Shown here: positions 1-8,355 of the stretch, one piece after another
Numbering within the stretch: position 1 is the first letter of the stretch
Layout of the letters: every line of letters starts with the position of its first letter
Notes under the pieces: generated by a model
What the model was told of the DNA's origin: nothing
The model's database searches: none
The model's input: only the letters and a program-made list of their open reading frames with translations
Position numbers and translations under genes: made by a program
Source of the DNA: Bacilli bacterium
GTDB taxonomy: Bacteria; Bacillota_I; Bacilli_A; RF39; UBA660
Direction of reading: 5' to 3'
Length of the DNA: 39,391 bases
Assembly (NCBI GenBank): GCA_017428485.1
Contig: JAFRQT010000029.1
Location: forward strand, 1-39,391

Positions 1-128
1 AATAATAGTAATAATATTCTTATTATAGGACTATATGTATTTTTGCTTAAAAATTCTATATAAAAATATAATTGAATTAACAATATAGATAAACAATATA
101 AAATAATAGATATTACTTTATTTTTCAT
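1..128 (-). CDS. Possible N-terminus of a membrane protein, cut by window edge
   Basis: From an ATG at 128-126 a minus-strand frame stays open to the window edge (about 42 codons). It begins MKNKVISIILYCLSILLIQL, a Lys-rich start followed by a hydrophobic stretch typical of a membrane segment or uncleaved signal anchor. It would be the last visible gene of the operon descending from 1671. No good Shine-Dalgarno is seen before the ATG, and in such AT-rich DNA an open frame of this length can occur by chance. Function unknown. Confidence 0.4.
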   Translation of the reverse strand, partial: MKNKVISIILYCLSILLIQLYFYIEFLSKNTYSPIIRILLLL

Positions 129-210
129 ATTATTTCATCATCTACTATTTGATAGAACAAAAAAACTCTAACACTAAAAGATTCTTTTTTAATTAAATAC
201 ATTGTACCTC

Positions 211-654
211 CTACAGATTATCCAATTTAATTAGTTCATCATTATTAGATTTAGGTTCTTTTAAATTAATAACTTCTGCATTATATTTTCTTTTTAATAA
301 TTCAGTTGCTTTATTTTCTTTACCACTTCCACTATATAAAACAAATGTAACATTTTTAGAAGTTAAATCAATTTTATCAAGTAAACTATTAATTGGGCTA
401 GAAAGTTTACTATTCCATATTGGAGAACCAATAATAATTTTATCATATTTATTTAAATCAATACCAAATTCTTCAATTTTATCTTTATAATTAATTGATG
501 CTTTAAAACCACCAACTATTATAGATAGTATTTTATTTTTAGGAAGAGGCTCATAAGTAAAAATACTATATGAATTAAATCCTACTCTTTTTAAATAATT
601 AGAAACTGTATCTCCATTACCACTAAGACTATAATATATAAATATTTTTTTCAT
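211..654 (-). CDS. Flavodoxin-like protein
   Basis: A 147-residue protein with a flavodoxin fold. The start, KKIFIYYSLSGNGDTVSNYL, is a beta strand followed by a Ser/Gly/Asn loop where the FMN phosphate binds. The segment IIIGSPIWNSKLSSPINSLL matches the usual strand and substrate-side loop of flavodoxin domains, and LYSGSG near residue 107 is the third phosphate-side loop region. Family members are cytoplasmic FMN electron carriers or quinone/NAD(P)H oxidoreductases; the partner here is unknown. The ATG overlaps the TGA of the upstream gene by 4 bases (ATGA), so the two are translationally coupled. It could be a general redox carrier or serve the neighbouring genes. Confidence 0.85.
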   Translation of the reverse strand: MKKIFIYYSLSGNGDTVSNYLKRVGFNSYSIFTYEPLPKNKILSIIVGGFKASINYKDKIEEFGIDLNKYDKIIIGSPIWNSKLSSPINSLLDKIDLTSKNVTFVLYSGSGKENKATELLKRKYNAEVINLKEPKSNNDELIKLDNL

Positions 655-1064
655 TTAACTAACTCCTTTAACAACGCCTCTAATTCATAAAGCATATTGT
701 CTATATCATTATATTTAATTAATTTTATATTTTTATTTCCTCTTATCATTGCAGTTAAATTTGTATTTTCATCATATATACATATTATTTGTTTATTTAA
801 ACTTTCTGCATATGCAATTTCATATCCGACACCCAGTGATGGTGTGGACGCTTCCGCAACTAAAATATCACATTCTTTTATCCAATTAATATCTCTTATA
901 TAAATATCTTCTTCAGAATTGTTTTTTTCAATTTCGAATACGTTAGGAGAAGCAACGTGCTTATCTAATACGTTTCCATATTTATTTAATATTTTATTAA
1001 TTTCAATAAATACATTTAATTTATTTCTACCACTTCTGATAGATCCAGCAAAATAAAATTTCAT
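651..1064 (-). CDS. 2'-deoxynucleoside 5'-phosphate N-hydrolase (DNPH1/RCL-like)
   Basis: A 137-residue member of the nucleoside 2-deoxyribosyltransferase superfamily. The reading is close to animal DNPH1 (RCL), which cleaves the N-glycosidic bond of deoxynucleoside monophosphates. Seen: YFAGSIRSGR at the start (phosphate-binding loop), D58 in IRDINW, and VAEASTPSLGVGYE with E82, matching the Asp and Glu known to act in RCL. MIRG further on also matches RCL. The family role is nucleotide-pool cleaning or salvage in the cytoplasm. Its RBS lies inside the end of the membrane-protein gene upstream (stop and start one base apart), and its TGA overlaps the flavodoxin start. Activity on ordinary nucleosides (true deoxyribosyltransferase) is the alternative. 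Confidence 0.83.
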   Translation of the reverse strand: MKFYFAGSIRSGRNKLNVFIEINKILNKYGNVLDKHVASPNVFEIEKNNSEEDIYIRDINWIKECDILVAEASTPSLGVGYEIAYAESLNKQIICIYDENTNLTAMIRGNKNIKLIKYNDIDNMLYELEALLKELVK

Positions 1065-1065
1065 A

Positions 1066-1671
1066 TTACTCTCCAGTTTTAACTTTTAATTTTTTTATAT
1101 AAATTATGATAAATATAGCATCTAAAACAGGCAAACTTATACATAATATACGAGCAAAGACATTCATTATATCAAAATATGATGGAATCAATACTAAGTT
1201 TGCTAAAAATTTAGTAATTAAAAATATTAAATTACTTTTTAAAATAGGATAATCTTTCCTAGACAAATAAAATAACCAAAACAATTCGCCTATAATTGCT
1301 ATTAGATATCCATACGAAACAATATATAGTTTGTATACTATAAAATACATTGATATAGTAGTCATAAATAATAATGACTCAAAATATATTATAATATCTA
1401 TTTTTTTATACTTATATTTTATAAATAAAATAGTAAAAATTATTTCACAAACAAGCCATAAAATATAAATGTTGACAATATAATTAAAGTGAAATGAGCC
1501 ATAATATAGTTTCATTATTATATAAGATATTTCATAGGATATAAATATAATTTGTGTAATTGGTGAAATCATTACGTATTTCTGTTTAATTGATATTATT
1601 ATACAAATAATATATGTTAATAACCAAAAAATACACATTATCCTTTCAAGAAGTATTTGATATTCTGCCAT
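1066..1671 (-). CDS. Seven-helix membrane protein, possibly Pyr4/PaxB-type terpene cyclase-like
   Basis: A 201-residue, very hydrophobic protein with about seven predicted membrane helices (roughly residues 8-28, 37-57, 66-86, 93-112, 116-136, 148-166, 172-192) and short loops. The layout and a few residues recall the small membrane terpene cyclases of the Pyr4/PaxB family. These are an aromatic-Tyr plus S-K loop after helix 1, SYEISY in helix 2 with E47, and LPVLDAIF in helix 7 with D184, ahead of a Lys-rich tail. An acidic residue in each of those helices is essential in fungal Pyr4. This is a remote likeness judged by eye. GAGGT precedes the ATG with good spacing. It is the first gene of an operon with the RCL-like hydrolase and flavodoxin. 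It may instead be an unrelated transporter or a PQ-loop-like protein. Confidence 0.7.
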   Translation of the reverse strand: MAEYQILLERIMCIFWLLTYIICIIISIKQKYVMISPITQIIFISYEISYIIMKLYYGSFHFNYIVNIYILWLVCEIIFTILFIKYKYKKIDIIIYFESLLFMTTISMYFIVYKLYIVSYGYLIAIIGELFWLFYLSRKDYPILKSNLIFLITKFLANLVLIPSYFDIMNVFARILCISLPVLDAIFIIIYIKKLKVKTGE

Positions 1672-1709
1672 ATTATACTACCTCATTTCTTAATTGACTA
1701 CTAACTTTT

Positions 1710-2312
1710 TTATTTTCTAGGTATTAGTCTTCTTCTTAAAATATTTTCTGTAGTTAAATTCTTAGGTACTTTATTAATACTTACTGGTCTATAAAGAACT
1801 AATTCTCTTTTACCATTTAATATCTCTTTTGTGTGTGATACATAATATCCAATTGGGAAATGATGAATATTATATTCAATTTCATCTTCGAGTGTTTCCT
1901 GAGCGTTGTCAGCAATATATTTAGTATTAGTTATATTAGTTACTATGCCCAACCATTCTTCATCAGAATATTCTAATTCTTTGATTTCTTCTAAATCTAT
2001 AGGAAAAAGCATTATTTCAAATAAATCTATTCCCATTTTTCCATCATCAATACCTTTAGATATTGTCAAACACAAATCAGAAGGATCAACATCAAAATTA
2101 TAATAAATATTAGGTTCATTTTTACTCATAAATCTATGAGTTTTTGGTACCTCTAAAACATCATTTCCTTTTTGCAATTCAATTTCATTTCTTATGGCAC
2201 AAATTGCATCATCAGGAATTCCTTTTAGAAATTCTACTATTTCTTTTCCTTTTTTTCTATCTGCTTTAACTATATACCATAGTGAAGCATCATATTCTTT
2301 ATTAAATATCAT
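1710..2312 (-). CDS. Hypothetical cytoplasmic protein
   Basis: A 200-residue soluble protein, not recognised. It has no signal peptide or membrane helix. It is acidic in the middle (EEIKELEYSDEEW) and ends with a basic tail (RRRLIPRK). W12 and W121 and a run of Asp/Glu-rich loops are visible but form no motif I can name. The start is firm: GGAGGG sits 4 bases before the ATG. It stands between two operons with its own leader. Function unknown. Confidence 0.75.
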   Translation of the reverse strand: MIFNKEYDASLWYIVKADRKKGKEIVEFLKGIPDDAICAIRNEIELQKGNDVLEVPKTHRFMSKNEPNIYYNFDVDPSDLCLTISKGIDDGKMGIDLFEIMLFPIDLEEIKELEYSDEEWLGIVTNITNTKYIADNAQETLEDEIEYNIHHFPIGYYVSHTKEILNGKRELVLYRPVSINKVPKNLTTENILRRRLIPRK

Positions 2313-2369
2313 AAAACCCTCCGATTTATATTCTACAATAAAGTACTAATTATTTCAAACAATGATACT

Positions 2370-3047
2370 TTATCTTTTTAACCCTTTTAAATATTCTTTT
2401 TCATCAGCTGTTATTCTATAACTTTCAATAGATTTTTGAATAGTTTTATTATGCGTCCATTTATCTAATATATTATTTTCAATTATTTTAATAGTTTCAT
2501 CATATTTTTTAGCAAGAGATGTTGCGAAAAACCATGCTTTCATCATATTTACATAGTATTCTTCTGATTTAATATTACATACTAAGTCTAAATATTCTAT
2601 TTTAAATTCATTATCTAAATAATATTGCATAAGCATTCCTATTCCAAAACGAATAGTATATGTTTTTTTAGATTTAATCCATTTTTTAATATATTTAATT
2701 AAATCATCTTTATGTTTTTTAAATACTTTGGGAGACATTTGATCACAAGTAGCCCAATTGTCTACAAATGGTAAGAATTTATTAATATAATTTATACATT
2801 CATCATAATTTTTAATTTCAGAAATAATAAATACATGCAATTGATTTTCATCAAAGTATTTATGAGGTAAATCATTCAAAAAAGAAGAATAATTATTTTC
2901 TTTAACCATTCTTTTAGCAAGATTTCTAAGTTCAAAAGTACGCACTCCAATTAAAGAATTAATATCTATATTTGGAACCAATTTAGCTTGAAAATCTCTA
3001 TACTTTTTATCTTGTAATTTAAACAATTCTTCTCTTATTGTATTCAT
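2370..3047 (-). CDS. AlkD-type DNA alkylation repair glycosylase
   Basis: A 225-residue protein of the AlkD/AlkC HEAT-like repeat family (COG4912), which excises bulky or cationic alkylated bases such as 3- and 7-alkylpurines without base flipping. Seen: IGVRTFELRNLAKRM, the LPHKYFDE.QLH segment, VDNWATCDQM with the conserved Trp and Asp, RFGIGMLMQYYLD with the conserved Arg, MMKAWFFA, and the C-terminal WTHNKTIQKSIESYR. These follow the order in Bacillus AlkD, and the length is normal. The start is placed at the ATG at 3047 because AGGAG lies 7 bases before it. A longer in-frame start 14 codons upstream would overlap the previous gene and lacks an RBS. That RBS is inside the 3' end of the kinase-like gene, so the two are coupled. 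Confidence 0.9.
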   Translation of the reverse strand: MNTIREELFKLQDKKYRDFQAKLVPNIDINSLIGVRTFELRNLAKRMVKENNYSSFLNDLPHKYFDENQLHVFIISEIKNYDECINYINKFLPFVDNWATCDQMSPKVFKKHKDDLIKYIKKWIKSKKTYTIRFGIGMLMQYYLDNEFKIEYLDLVCNIKSEEYYVNMMKAWFFATSLAKKYDETIKIIENNILDKWTHNKTIQKSIESYRITADEKEYLKGLKR

Positions 3048-3049
3048 AA

Positions 3050-3889
3050 TTAAAACTCCTTTAAAATATAATTTAATTCTTTCTTCCAACGTTCTATATT
3101 TTTATTAATAATATTATTATCTATTTTTCCATATAGTTTAGACAAATTTTGAATTTCTTTTAAGCATAAAATAACTGAATCTATATATACTTCTTTTTTA
3201 TCTATATTTAATTTATCTAAAATATCTAAAGAATGATGAACTCTACTAAACATCAGAAAACATGTTAAATCATAAAATTCAGGTTTATAAGAAATATATT
3301 CCCAATCAATAAATTTAATTGTATTCTTGTCTATCATTATATTAGTTAATATTAAATCTCCATGAGCAATAACAATATTTGAAGGCTCTAATGATAAAAT
3401 ATTATATAATGAAACTATTTTATTGTAAGTAATTTTAGATAAATATGGTTTTGATTTTTCTAAATATTTATCTAACTTCTCTTTTCTATTATAATTTTTT
3501 TCTAATTTATAATTTATTTTAATATTTCTAATATTAAGAACATTTTTAGCAATTTCTATTCTTTTAATATTTGATAGATGTGAATTATAGTTGTTTCTTT
3601 GATTACTTAGAGTTTTACCATTTATTTTTTCAAGTATCATTACGCAATATTCATTAGTTACTAGTGAATCTAATATTCTTGGCAATATAATATTATTGTT
3701 GTTGTTTTTATATAATTTTATTTCTCTAACTAGATTATTAAAAAATAATTCATCTGTATTTTTACCAACTTTAGCAAAATATTTTTCATTTATAATAATA
3801 CTTCTTTGTTTTTTATCAAGATTTTTATTTAATGTAATGATATCTTCCTCATTAAAATATTTTTTTAATATAGAAATAATTTCATTCAT
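3050..3889 (-). CDS. Choline/aminoglycoside kinase-like phosphotransferase
   Basis: A 279-residue protein with the APH/choline kinase fold. Seen: an N-lobe with a glycine-poor loop, IAHGDLILTNIMID (catalytic-loop HGDxxxxN with Asp and Asn), and IKFIDWEYISYKPEFYDL (metal-binding Asp of the DFG-equivalent IDWEY). This Trp-Glu-Tyr form is most like LicA/choline kinase and related small-molecule kinases, rather than antibiotic-resistance enzymes. The substrate cannot be told. It overlaps the 3' end of the RlmD-like gene by 8 bases, has AGGAAA before its ATG, and is followed at once by alkD, so all three are in one operon. Confidence 0.8.
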   Translation of the reverse strand: MNEIISILKKYFNEEDIITLNKNLDKKQRSIIINEKYFAKVGKNTDELFFNNLVREIKLYKNNNNNIILPRILDSLVTNEYCVMILEKINGKTLSNQRNNYNSHLSNIKRIEIAKNVLNIRNIKINYKLEKNYNRKEKLDKYLEKSKPYLSKITYNKIVSLYNILSLEPSNIVIAHGDLILTNIMIDKNTIKFIDWEYISYKPEFYDLTCFLMFSRVHHSLDILDKLNIDKKEVYIDSVILCLKEIQNLSKLYGKIDNNIINKNIERWKKELNYILKEF

Positions 3890-5075
3890 AATATTTCCTT
3901 TCTAATAAACATACACATTCTACATGTTTAGTTTTATTAAACATATTTACGCATTCAATACTTTTTAATATATAATTATTTAATAATTCAATATCTCTTT
4001 TTAATGTTTTAGGATTACATGATACATAAACTATCTTTTTTGTATCTAAATTATTTAATAAATTAATTACCTTACTAGATAAACCACTTCTAGGAGGATC
4101 TACTATTACCACATCATAACAATCATTTTTTAATATACTTGCATCACCACATATGAAATGAATATTATTAATATGATTTAATGATTTATTAATATTAGCA
4201 TTTAATATTGACTCTTTATTTATTTCAATACCCGTTATTTCTTTAAAATTATCTTTTAGATATATTCCAATTGTACCAGTACCACAATATAAATCTAAAA
4301 GTTTATTTCCAGTACCAGCATATTCTTTTACTTTATTATATAAAAGTATCATATTTTCATAATTAACTTGAAAGAATGCATTTGGATAAATACTATATTT
4401 AATATCATTTATTTCTTCAACTATATAAGCTTTTCCATATATTAATTTATCATTTAAGTATATAGAATCTATATTATTATATTTAATTAAATCATCATAA
4501 TTATATTTAAGAGTATTTCCATCTATTATAAGCATTGTTTCTCTATTAGTAACTCTAATTATTATTTCATCTAGATCACTTAAATTTTGACCTTTAAAAT
4601 AGTTATAAATGTCATTAATTCTTTTATCTAAAAGTAAACAATTATTTATTTCAACTAATTCATTAGTTTTTTCACTAAAATAACCTATTTTATTATTTTT
4701 AATATGAAATGTAGCCTTATTCCTATAATTATATTCATTGTTAGTAAGAATTTCTTTAATATTACTTCCAAATAATTTATTTATTTCATTTAATTTTAAC
4801 TTTTTTTCATAGTCAAAAGGTGTATGTAAAAAATTACAACCACCGCATTTATCATAACAAGAACATTTAATTTCTTGTCTAATTTTACTAGGTTTAATAA
4901 TATTAATTATTTTAGCATTAGCAAATCTTTTATTTATATTTGTTATTTCTATTTCTATTTTTTCATCTTTTAAAGCATATGAAACAAATACTACAAAATT
5001 ATTTATTCTTGCAATTCCATTTCCATTAGAATCATTATCTTCAATAATTACTGTATATTTATCTCCAATTTTCAT
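3882..5075 (-). CDS. rlmD: 23S rRNA (uracil-5-)-methyltransferase, RlmD/RlmCD family
   Basis: A 397-residue SAM-dependent RNA m5U methyltransferase (RumA/TrmA family). It has an N-terminal TRAM-like beta domain (about residues 1-55) and an iron-sulfur cluster motif, CSCYDKCGGC near residue 75. The Rossmann motif is LLDLYCGTGTIGIYL, followed by VIVDPPRSGLSSKV (motif IV), and the catalytic Cys is in VYVSCNPKTLKRD. The cluster cysteines favour RlmD/RlmCD over TrmA. The start is set at the ATG at 5075 with GAGGT 5 bases before it; the longer frame begins at a TTG 4 codons upstream that overlaps this RBS. A deoB terminator hairpin lies upstream, followed by the kinase and alkD genes downstream. 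Which uridines it modifies cannot be read. Confidence 0.9.
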   Translation of the reverse strand: MKIGDKYTVIIEDNDSNGNGIARINNFVVFVSYALKDEKIEIEITNINKRFANAKIINIIKPSKIRQEIKCSCYDKCGGCNFLHTPFDYEKKLKLNEINKLFGSNIKEILTNNEYNYRNKATFHIKNNKIGYFSEKTNELVEINNCLLLDKRINDIYNYFKGQNLSDLDEIIIRVTNRETMLIIDGNTLKYNYDDLIKYNNIDSIYLNDKLIYGKAYIVEEINDIKYSIYPNAFFQVNYENMILLYNKVKEYAGTGNKLLDLYCGTGTIGIYLKDNFKEITGIEINKESILNANINKSLNHINNIHFICGDASILKNDCYDVVIVDPPRSGLSSKVINLLNNLDTKKIVYVSCNPKTLKRDIELLNNYILKSIECVNMFNKTKHVECVCLLERKYYE

Positions 5076-5106
5076 AATATACCTCAAAAATATTATATCA
5101 ATAAAA

Positions 5107-5126
5107 AATAGATATTTCTATCTATT
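5107..5126 (-). terminator. Terminator of deoB, overlapping its stop codon
   Basis: Perfect 8-bp stem AATAGATA / TATCTATT with a 4-base loop, followed on the minus strand by TTTTTAT. The deoB stop codon (5122-5124) is inside the stem. Confidence 0.75.
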
Positions 5127-6282
5127 CTTTTTTAAATTCATTAAATATTGATTCACCAATTCCAATAGTATTTTCAATTCCAAAATTGTCTAATATAGTA
5201 GCACCTATATCCGCAAATGTGCTTCTATCATCTAAATGTTTACCTTTTTTAAAAATTGGACTATATATTAATATTGGTACCATTTCACGTGTATGATCTG
5301 TTCCTTTATATGTAGGATCATTTCCATGATCAGCAGTAATAATTAATAAATCATCATTTTTAAGATTTTTAAGTAATATTGGTAAATAATAATTAAATTC
5401 TTCTAGTGCTTTTAAATATCCCACTCTATCTCTTCTATGACCATATAACATATCAAAATCATTTAAGTTAGCAAATAATAATCCTTTAAATTCACCTTTT
5501 GCAAAATCTATTAATTTCATCATACCATCAATATTATCTTTTGTTTTAATTTTAACTGAGATTGATTTATTATTAAATATATCTGATATTTTACCAATAG
5601 CAATAGTTTCAATGCCATTTCTATCAAGCAAATCTAGTACATTTAGAGGAGGATCTAATGCGTAATCATGTCTTTTTGGAGTTCTTGTAAATGCACCAGG
5701 TCTACCTATAAATGGTCTTGCAATAATTCTTGCTATTTTATATTCATCACCTTTAGTAAGTTCCCTTACTGTTTCACATATTTTATATAATTCTTCTACA
5801 GGAATTACATCTTCATGAGCTGCGATTTGTAAAACTGAATCAGCAGATGTATATACAATAATTGCACCAGTTTTCATATGCATTTCACCAAGTTCTTCAA
5901 TTATCTGCGTTCCACTAGCGGCAATATTACCAATTACTTCTCTTCCTGTTGCTTGTTGTATTTTAGAAATGAGTTCAAGAGGAAATCCATTTGGATATGT
6001 TTTATATGGAGTCTTTTGAACTGCACCCATCATTTCATAATGTCCATTTAATGTATCTTTAGCTAAATTAATTGGTTTAGCTCTCATATAAAGTCCTCTT
6101 GTATTTTCTACATGTTTTCCAACTAGTTCAGTCATTCCTAATCTTTCTAGTACATCTAAATTATATGCATCTCCAATAGTGTGTAAAAATGTATTAGCAC
6201 CAACATCATCATATTTTTCTGCATCTGGTGCTTCTCCAATCCCTACACTATCAAGAACAACTAAAAATACTCTTTTAAACAT
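5122..6282 (-). CDS. deoB: Phosphopentomutase
   Basis: A 386-residue enzyme interconverting (deoxy)ribose 1-phosphate and 5-phosphate in nucleoside salvage and breakdown. It belongs to the alkaline phosphatase/iPGM superfamily with two Mn2+ ions. Seen: the N-terminal VFLVVLDSVGIGEAPDA (metal Asp), DVGANTFLH with the phosphorylated Thr, DTLNGHYEMMG, and the C-terminal ITADHGNDPTYKGTDHTRE (metal Asp/His). Full length for the family. The start overlaps the end of xerD by 8 bases. The xerD-deoB order is the same as xerD (ripX)-drm in Bacillus subtilis. A clear terminator follows. Confidence 0.96.
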   Translation of the reverse strand: MFKRVFLVVLDSVGIGEAPDAEKYDDVGANTFLHTIGDAYNLDVLERLGMTELVGKHVENTRGLYMRAKPINLAKDTLNGHYEMMGAVQKTPYKTYPNGFPLELISKIQQATGREVIGNIAASGTQIIEELGEMHMKTGAIIVYTSADSVLQIAAHEDVIPVEELYKICETVRELTKGDEYKIARIIARPFIGRPGAFTRTPKRHDYALDPPLNVLDLLDRNGIETIAIGKISDIFNNKSISVKIKTKDNIDGMMKLIDFAKGEFKGLLFANLNDFDMLYGHRRDRVGYLKALEEFNYYLPILLKNLKNDDLLIITADHGNDPTYKGTDHTREMVPILIYSPIFKKGKHLDDRSTFADIGATILDNFGIENTIGIGESIFNEFKKE

Positions 6283-7186
6283 TTAAATCACTCTCCTTAG
6301 TACTTCTATTAAAATACTCATTATAACTATCTTTAACAAATTTATTAGCAAGATGTGTATATACTTCTGTAGTAATTACATTTTCATGTCCAAGTAATTC
6401 TTGAACACTTCTTATATCTGCTCCACATTCAATCATATGTGTCGCAAAACTATGTCTTAAAGTATGCGGTGTTATATCTTTATTAATATTTTTGCTTTTT
6501 GCTATTTTTCCTATTATTTTATATAATCCTTGTCTTGTCATTTTCGATCCATGATTATTTAAAAATAATATATCACTTATTCTTTTCCCCTCTACAAATA
6601 ACATTGGTCTATATATTTTAATATATATGTCCAAATAATTAACTGCTATTTTAGATAAAGGAACTATTCTTTCTTTACTTCCTTTTCCAAATACATTTAC
6701 TACCATATTAACAAGATCAATATTACTTACATCTAAATTAATAAGTTCGCTAGCACGTATTCCACTGCAATACATAAGTTCAAGTATAGCTTTATTTCTA
6801 TAATCAAATGGCGTCTCTAAATTAATATCTAATAATTTATCTACTTCTTCTATTGACAAGTATTTAGGAAGAACTTTTTTTCTTTTTAAACATTCCACAT
6901 CTTCACTTATATTTACAAATCCTTTAAATGATGATAAATATTTATAAAATCCTTTTATACTAGAAATTATTCTATTAACAGAGTTTTCATTGTATTTAGG
7001 TAATATTTCGATAATATAGTTATCTATATCTTTCTTATCAATATTAATAATATTTTTATTTATATAATCTAAAAAACATCTTATATCCCTTATATAAGAC
7101 TCAACAGTGTTATCTGAATAGTTTTTATCAATACTAAGATATCTACTATAATCATTTATGTATTCTTTATTATCAATATCTATCAT
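6275..7186 (-). CDS. xerD: Tyrosine recombinase XerD (chromosome dimer resolution)
   Basis: A 303-residue XerC/D recombinase. There is an N-terminal SAM-like core-binding domain (about 1-95) and a catalytic domain carrying all six expected residues: R144 in SGIRASEL, K168 in FGKGSKER, H241 and R244 in HTLRHSFATHM, H267 in LLGHENV and the nucleophile Y276 in EVYTHL. Xer proteins act at dif to resolve chromosome dimers before division. Its place upstream of deoB matches Bacillus xerD, and no integrase-type cargo or attachment sites are nearby, so a phage or island integrase is unlikely. The ATG has only a weak GTGAT upstream and a TATAAT just before it, suggesting a very short leader. Confidence 0.92.
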   Translation of the reverse strand: MIDIDNKEYINDYSRYLSIDKNYSDNTVESYIRDIRCFLDYINKNIINIDKKDIDNYIIEILPKYNENSVNRIISSIKGFYKYLSSFKGFVNISEDVECLKRKKVLPKYLSIEEVDKLLDINLETPFDYRNKAILELMYCSGIRASELINLDVSNIDLVNMVVNVFGKGSKERIVPLSKIAVNYLDIYIKIYRPMLFVEGKRISDILFLNNHGSKMTRQGLYKIIGKIAKSKNINKDITPHTLRHSFATHMIECGADIRSVQELLGHENVITTEVYTHLANKFVKDSYNEYFNRSTKESDLNV

Positions 7187-7224
7187 ATTATCACATAATA
7201 ATTATATAATAATTAGAATATTTT

Positions 7225-8259
7225 TTAAATATTATTTGCATCCTCTTTACACATTCTAGCCTTTTTATTATCAACTATATTAAATATTATTCCACCTAAT
7301 ATCATCGGAAAATAGTATGAAATAAATCTCCATAAAATTAAACTAGTAAGAACGATGCTTTCTGGAGCAAATAATATATAGTAGTTAACATAAGCATATT
7401 CCATACCTACACTACCTCCAGGTATTGGAACAAATGTAGATGATACATATGCTAACATAGTTAATATTATTGTATAAAATATATTAATATTAACGCTACT
7501 ATCTATAGCAAGTATTATAAAATAAGGAACTAATGCATAGAATATAAAATTTATTACATTTAAAACAACGCATTTAAAGATTAATTTTTTGTTATTTACC
7601 ATATCTTTAAATCCATTTGAATACTCATTACATTTGTTATACCAACCTTCTATTGATTTTTCTTTATTTTTAATAATTTTTATTTTATTAAAAAATGAAA
7701 TTATTCCAGATCCTATCTTTTTAGCAGCATTAATCTTAAGTGAAACAAATACAGCTATTAATAGACCAATAGAATTAAAAATTAATCCAAATATAGTAAT
7801 TCCCCATAAAAAACTATTAGGATTTATTGAAAATAAATATTTACATAGTATAGATACCAATATCAGAAATATTAATGAAATTTCATGAATAATAAACATC
7901 TCTGTAACAACTAACACTCCATCAGTTACTTTAACATTATCTCTTGATAATTGATATACCTGTAATGGTTGACCTCCTAATGAAAAAGGTGTAATTCCAT
8001 TAAAAAATTTTGACATTATATTTAATAATAGAGATTGTTTTAAAGAATATTTATCATTATGCTTATTTATCAATAGTTTTAATAATATTGCTTCAGCTAA
8101 AAAATATAAAAACCATACTAGTATTGCTAATAATAAAAATAATATGTTTGAAGAAAATAATAAATTAACGGACTCGAAAAAATTATCTTTTAAAATATAA
8201 TATAGCAAAAAGGCAGTCAACAAAAACATAAATGTACTTCTAAAAACTATTTTTTTCAT
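7225..8259 (-). CDS. YbhN/AglD-type membrane protein (MprF-like flippase domain)
   Basis: A 344-residue membrane protein with about eight helices, belonging to the lysylphosphatidylglycerol synthase transmembrane family (PF03706, flippase-like TIGR00374). Seen: the typical GGQPLQVYQLSR loop after helix 3, FVPIPGGSVGMEYAYVNYY, and the closing LWRFISYYFPMILGG. In MprF this domain flips aminoacylated lipids. Stand-alone relatives are thought to move lipids or lipid-linked sugars, and there is no synthase domain here. Substrate unknown. It is divergent from rarA and ends 38 bases before xerD. Confidence 0.85.
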   Translation of the reverse strand: MKKIVFRSTFMFLLTAFLLYYILKDNFFESVNLLFSSNILFLLLAILVWFLYFLAEAILLKLLINKHNDKYSLKQSLLLNIMSKFFNGITPFSLGGQPLQVYQLSRDNVKVTDGVLVVTEMFIIHEISLIFLILVSILCKYLFSINPNSFLWGITIFGLIFNSIGLLIAVFVSLKINAAKKIGSGIISFFNKIKIIKNKEKSIEGWYNKCNEYSNGFKDMVNNKKLIFKCVVLNVINFIFYALVPYFIILAIDSSVNINIFYTIILTMLAYVSSTFVPIPGGSVGMEYAYVNYYILFAPESIVLTSLILWRFISYYFPMILGGIIFNIVDNKKARMCKEDANNI

Positions 8260-8355
8260 ATATATCTTCCTTATGTTCTACTTAATTATATCATACAATT
8301 AAAATAAATAGTATTTTATTTAAAAATTTGATACAATAGATAAAGGTGTTTAAAA

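Noticed and set aside
168..195. Terminator after the flavodoxin gene
   Set aside because: A and T runs can pair but the core stem is broken; no convincing hairpin.
651..653. TGA possibly read as tryptophan, as in Mycoplasma
   Set aside because: TGA is used here as a stop overlapping the next ATG, and Trp codons are TGG throughout.
3048..3089. Longer N-terminus for the AlkD-like gene
   Set aside because: It would overlap the kinase gene without an RBS; the ATG at 3047 has AGGAG at good distance and matches the family start.
6275..7186. Tyrosine recombinase as a mark of a mobile island
   Set aside because: Best read as housekeeping XerD: it sits next to deoB as in Bacillus, and there are no att-like repeats or cargo genes.
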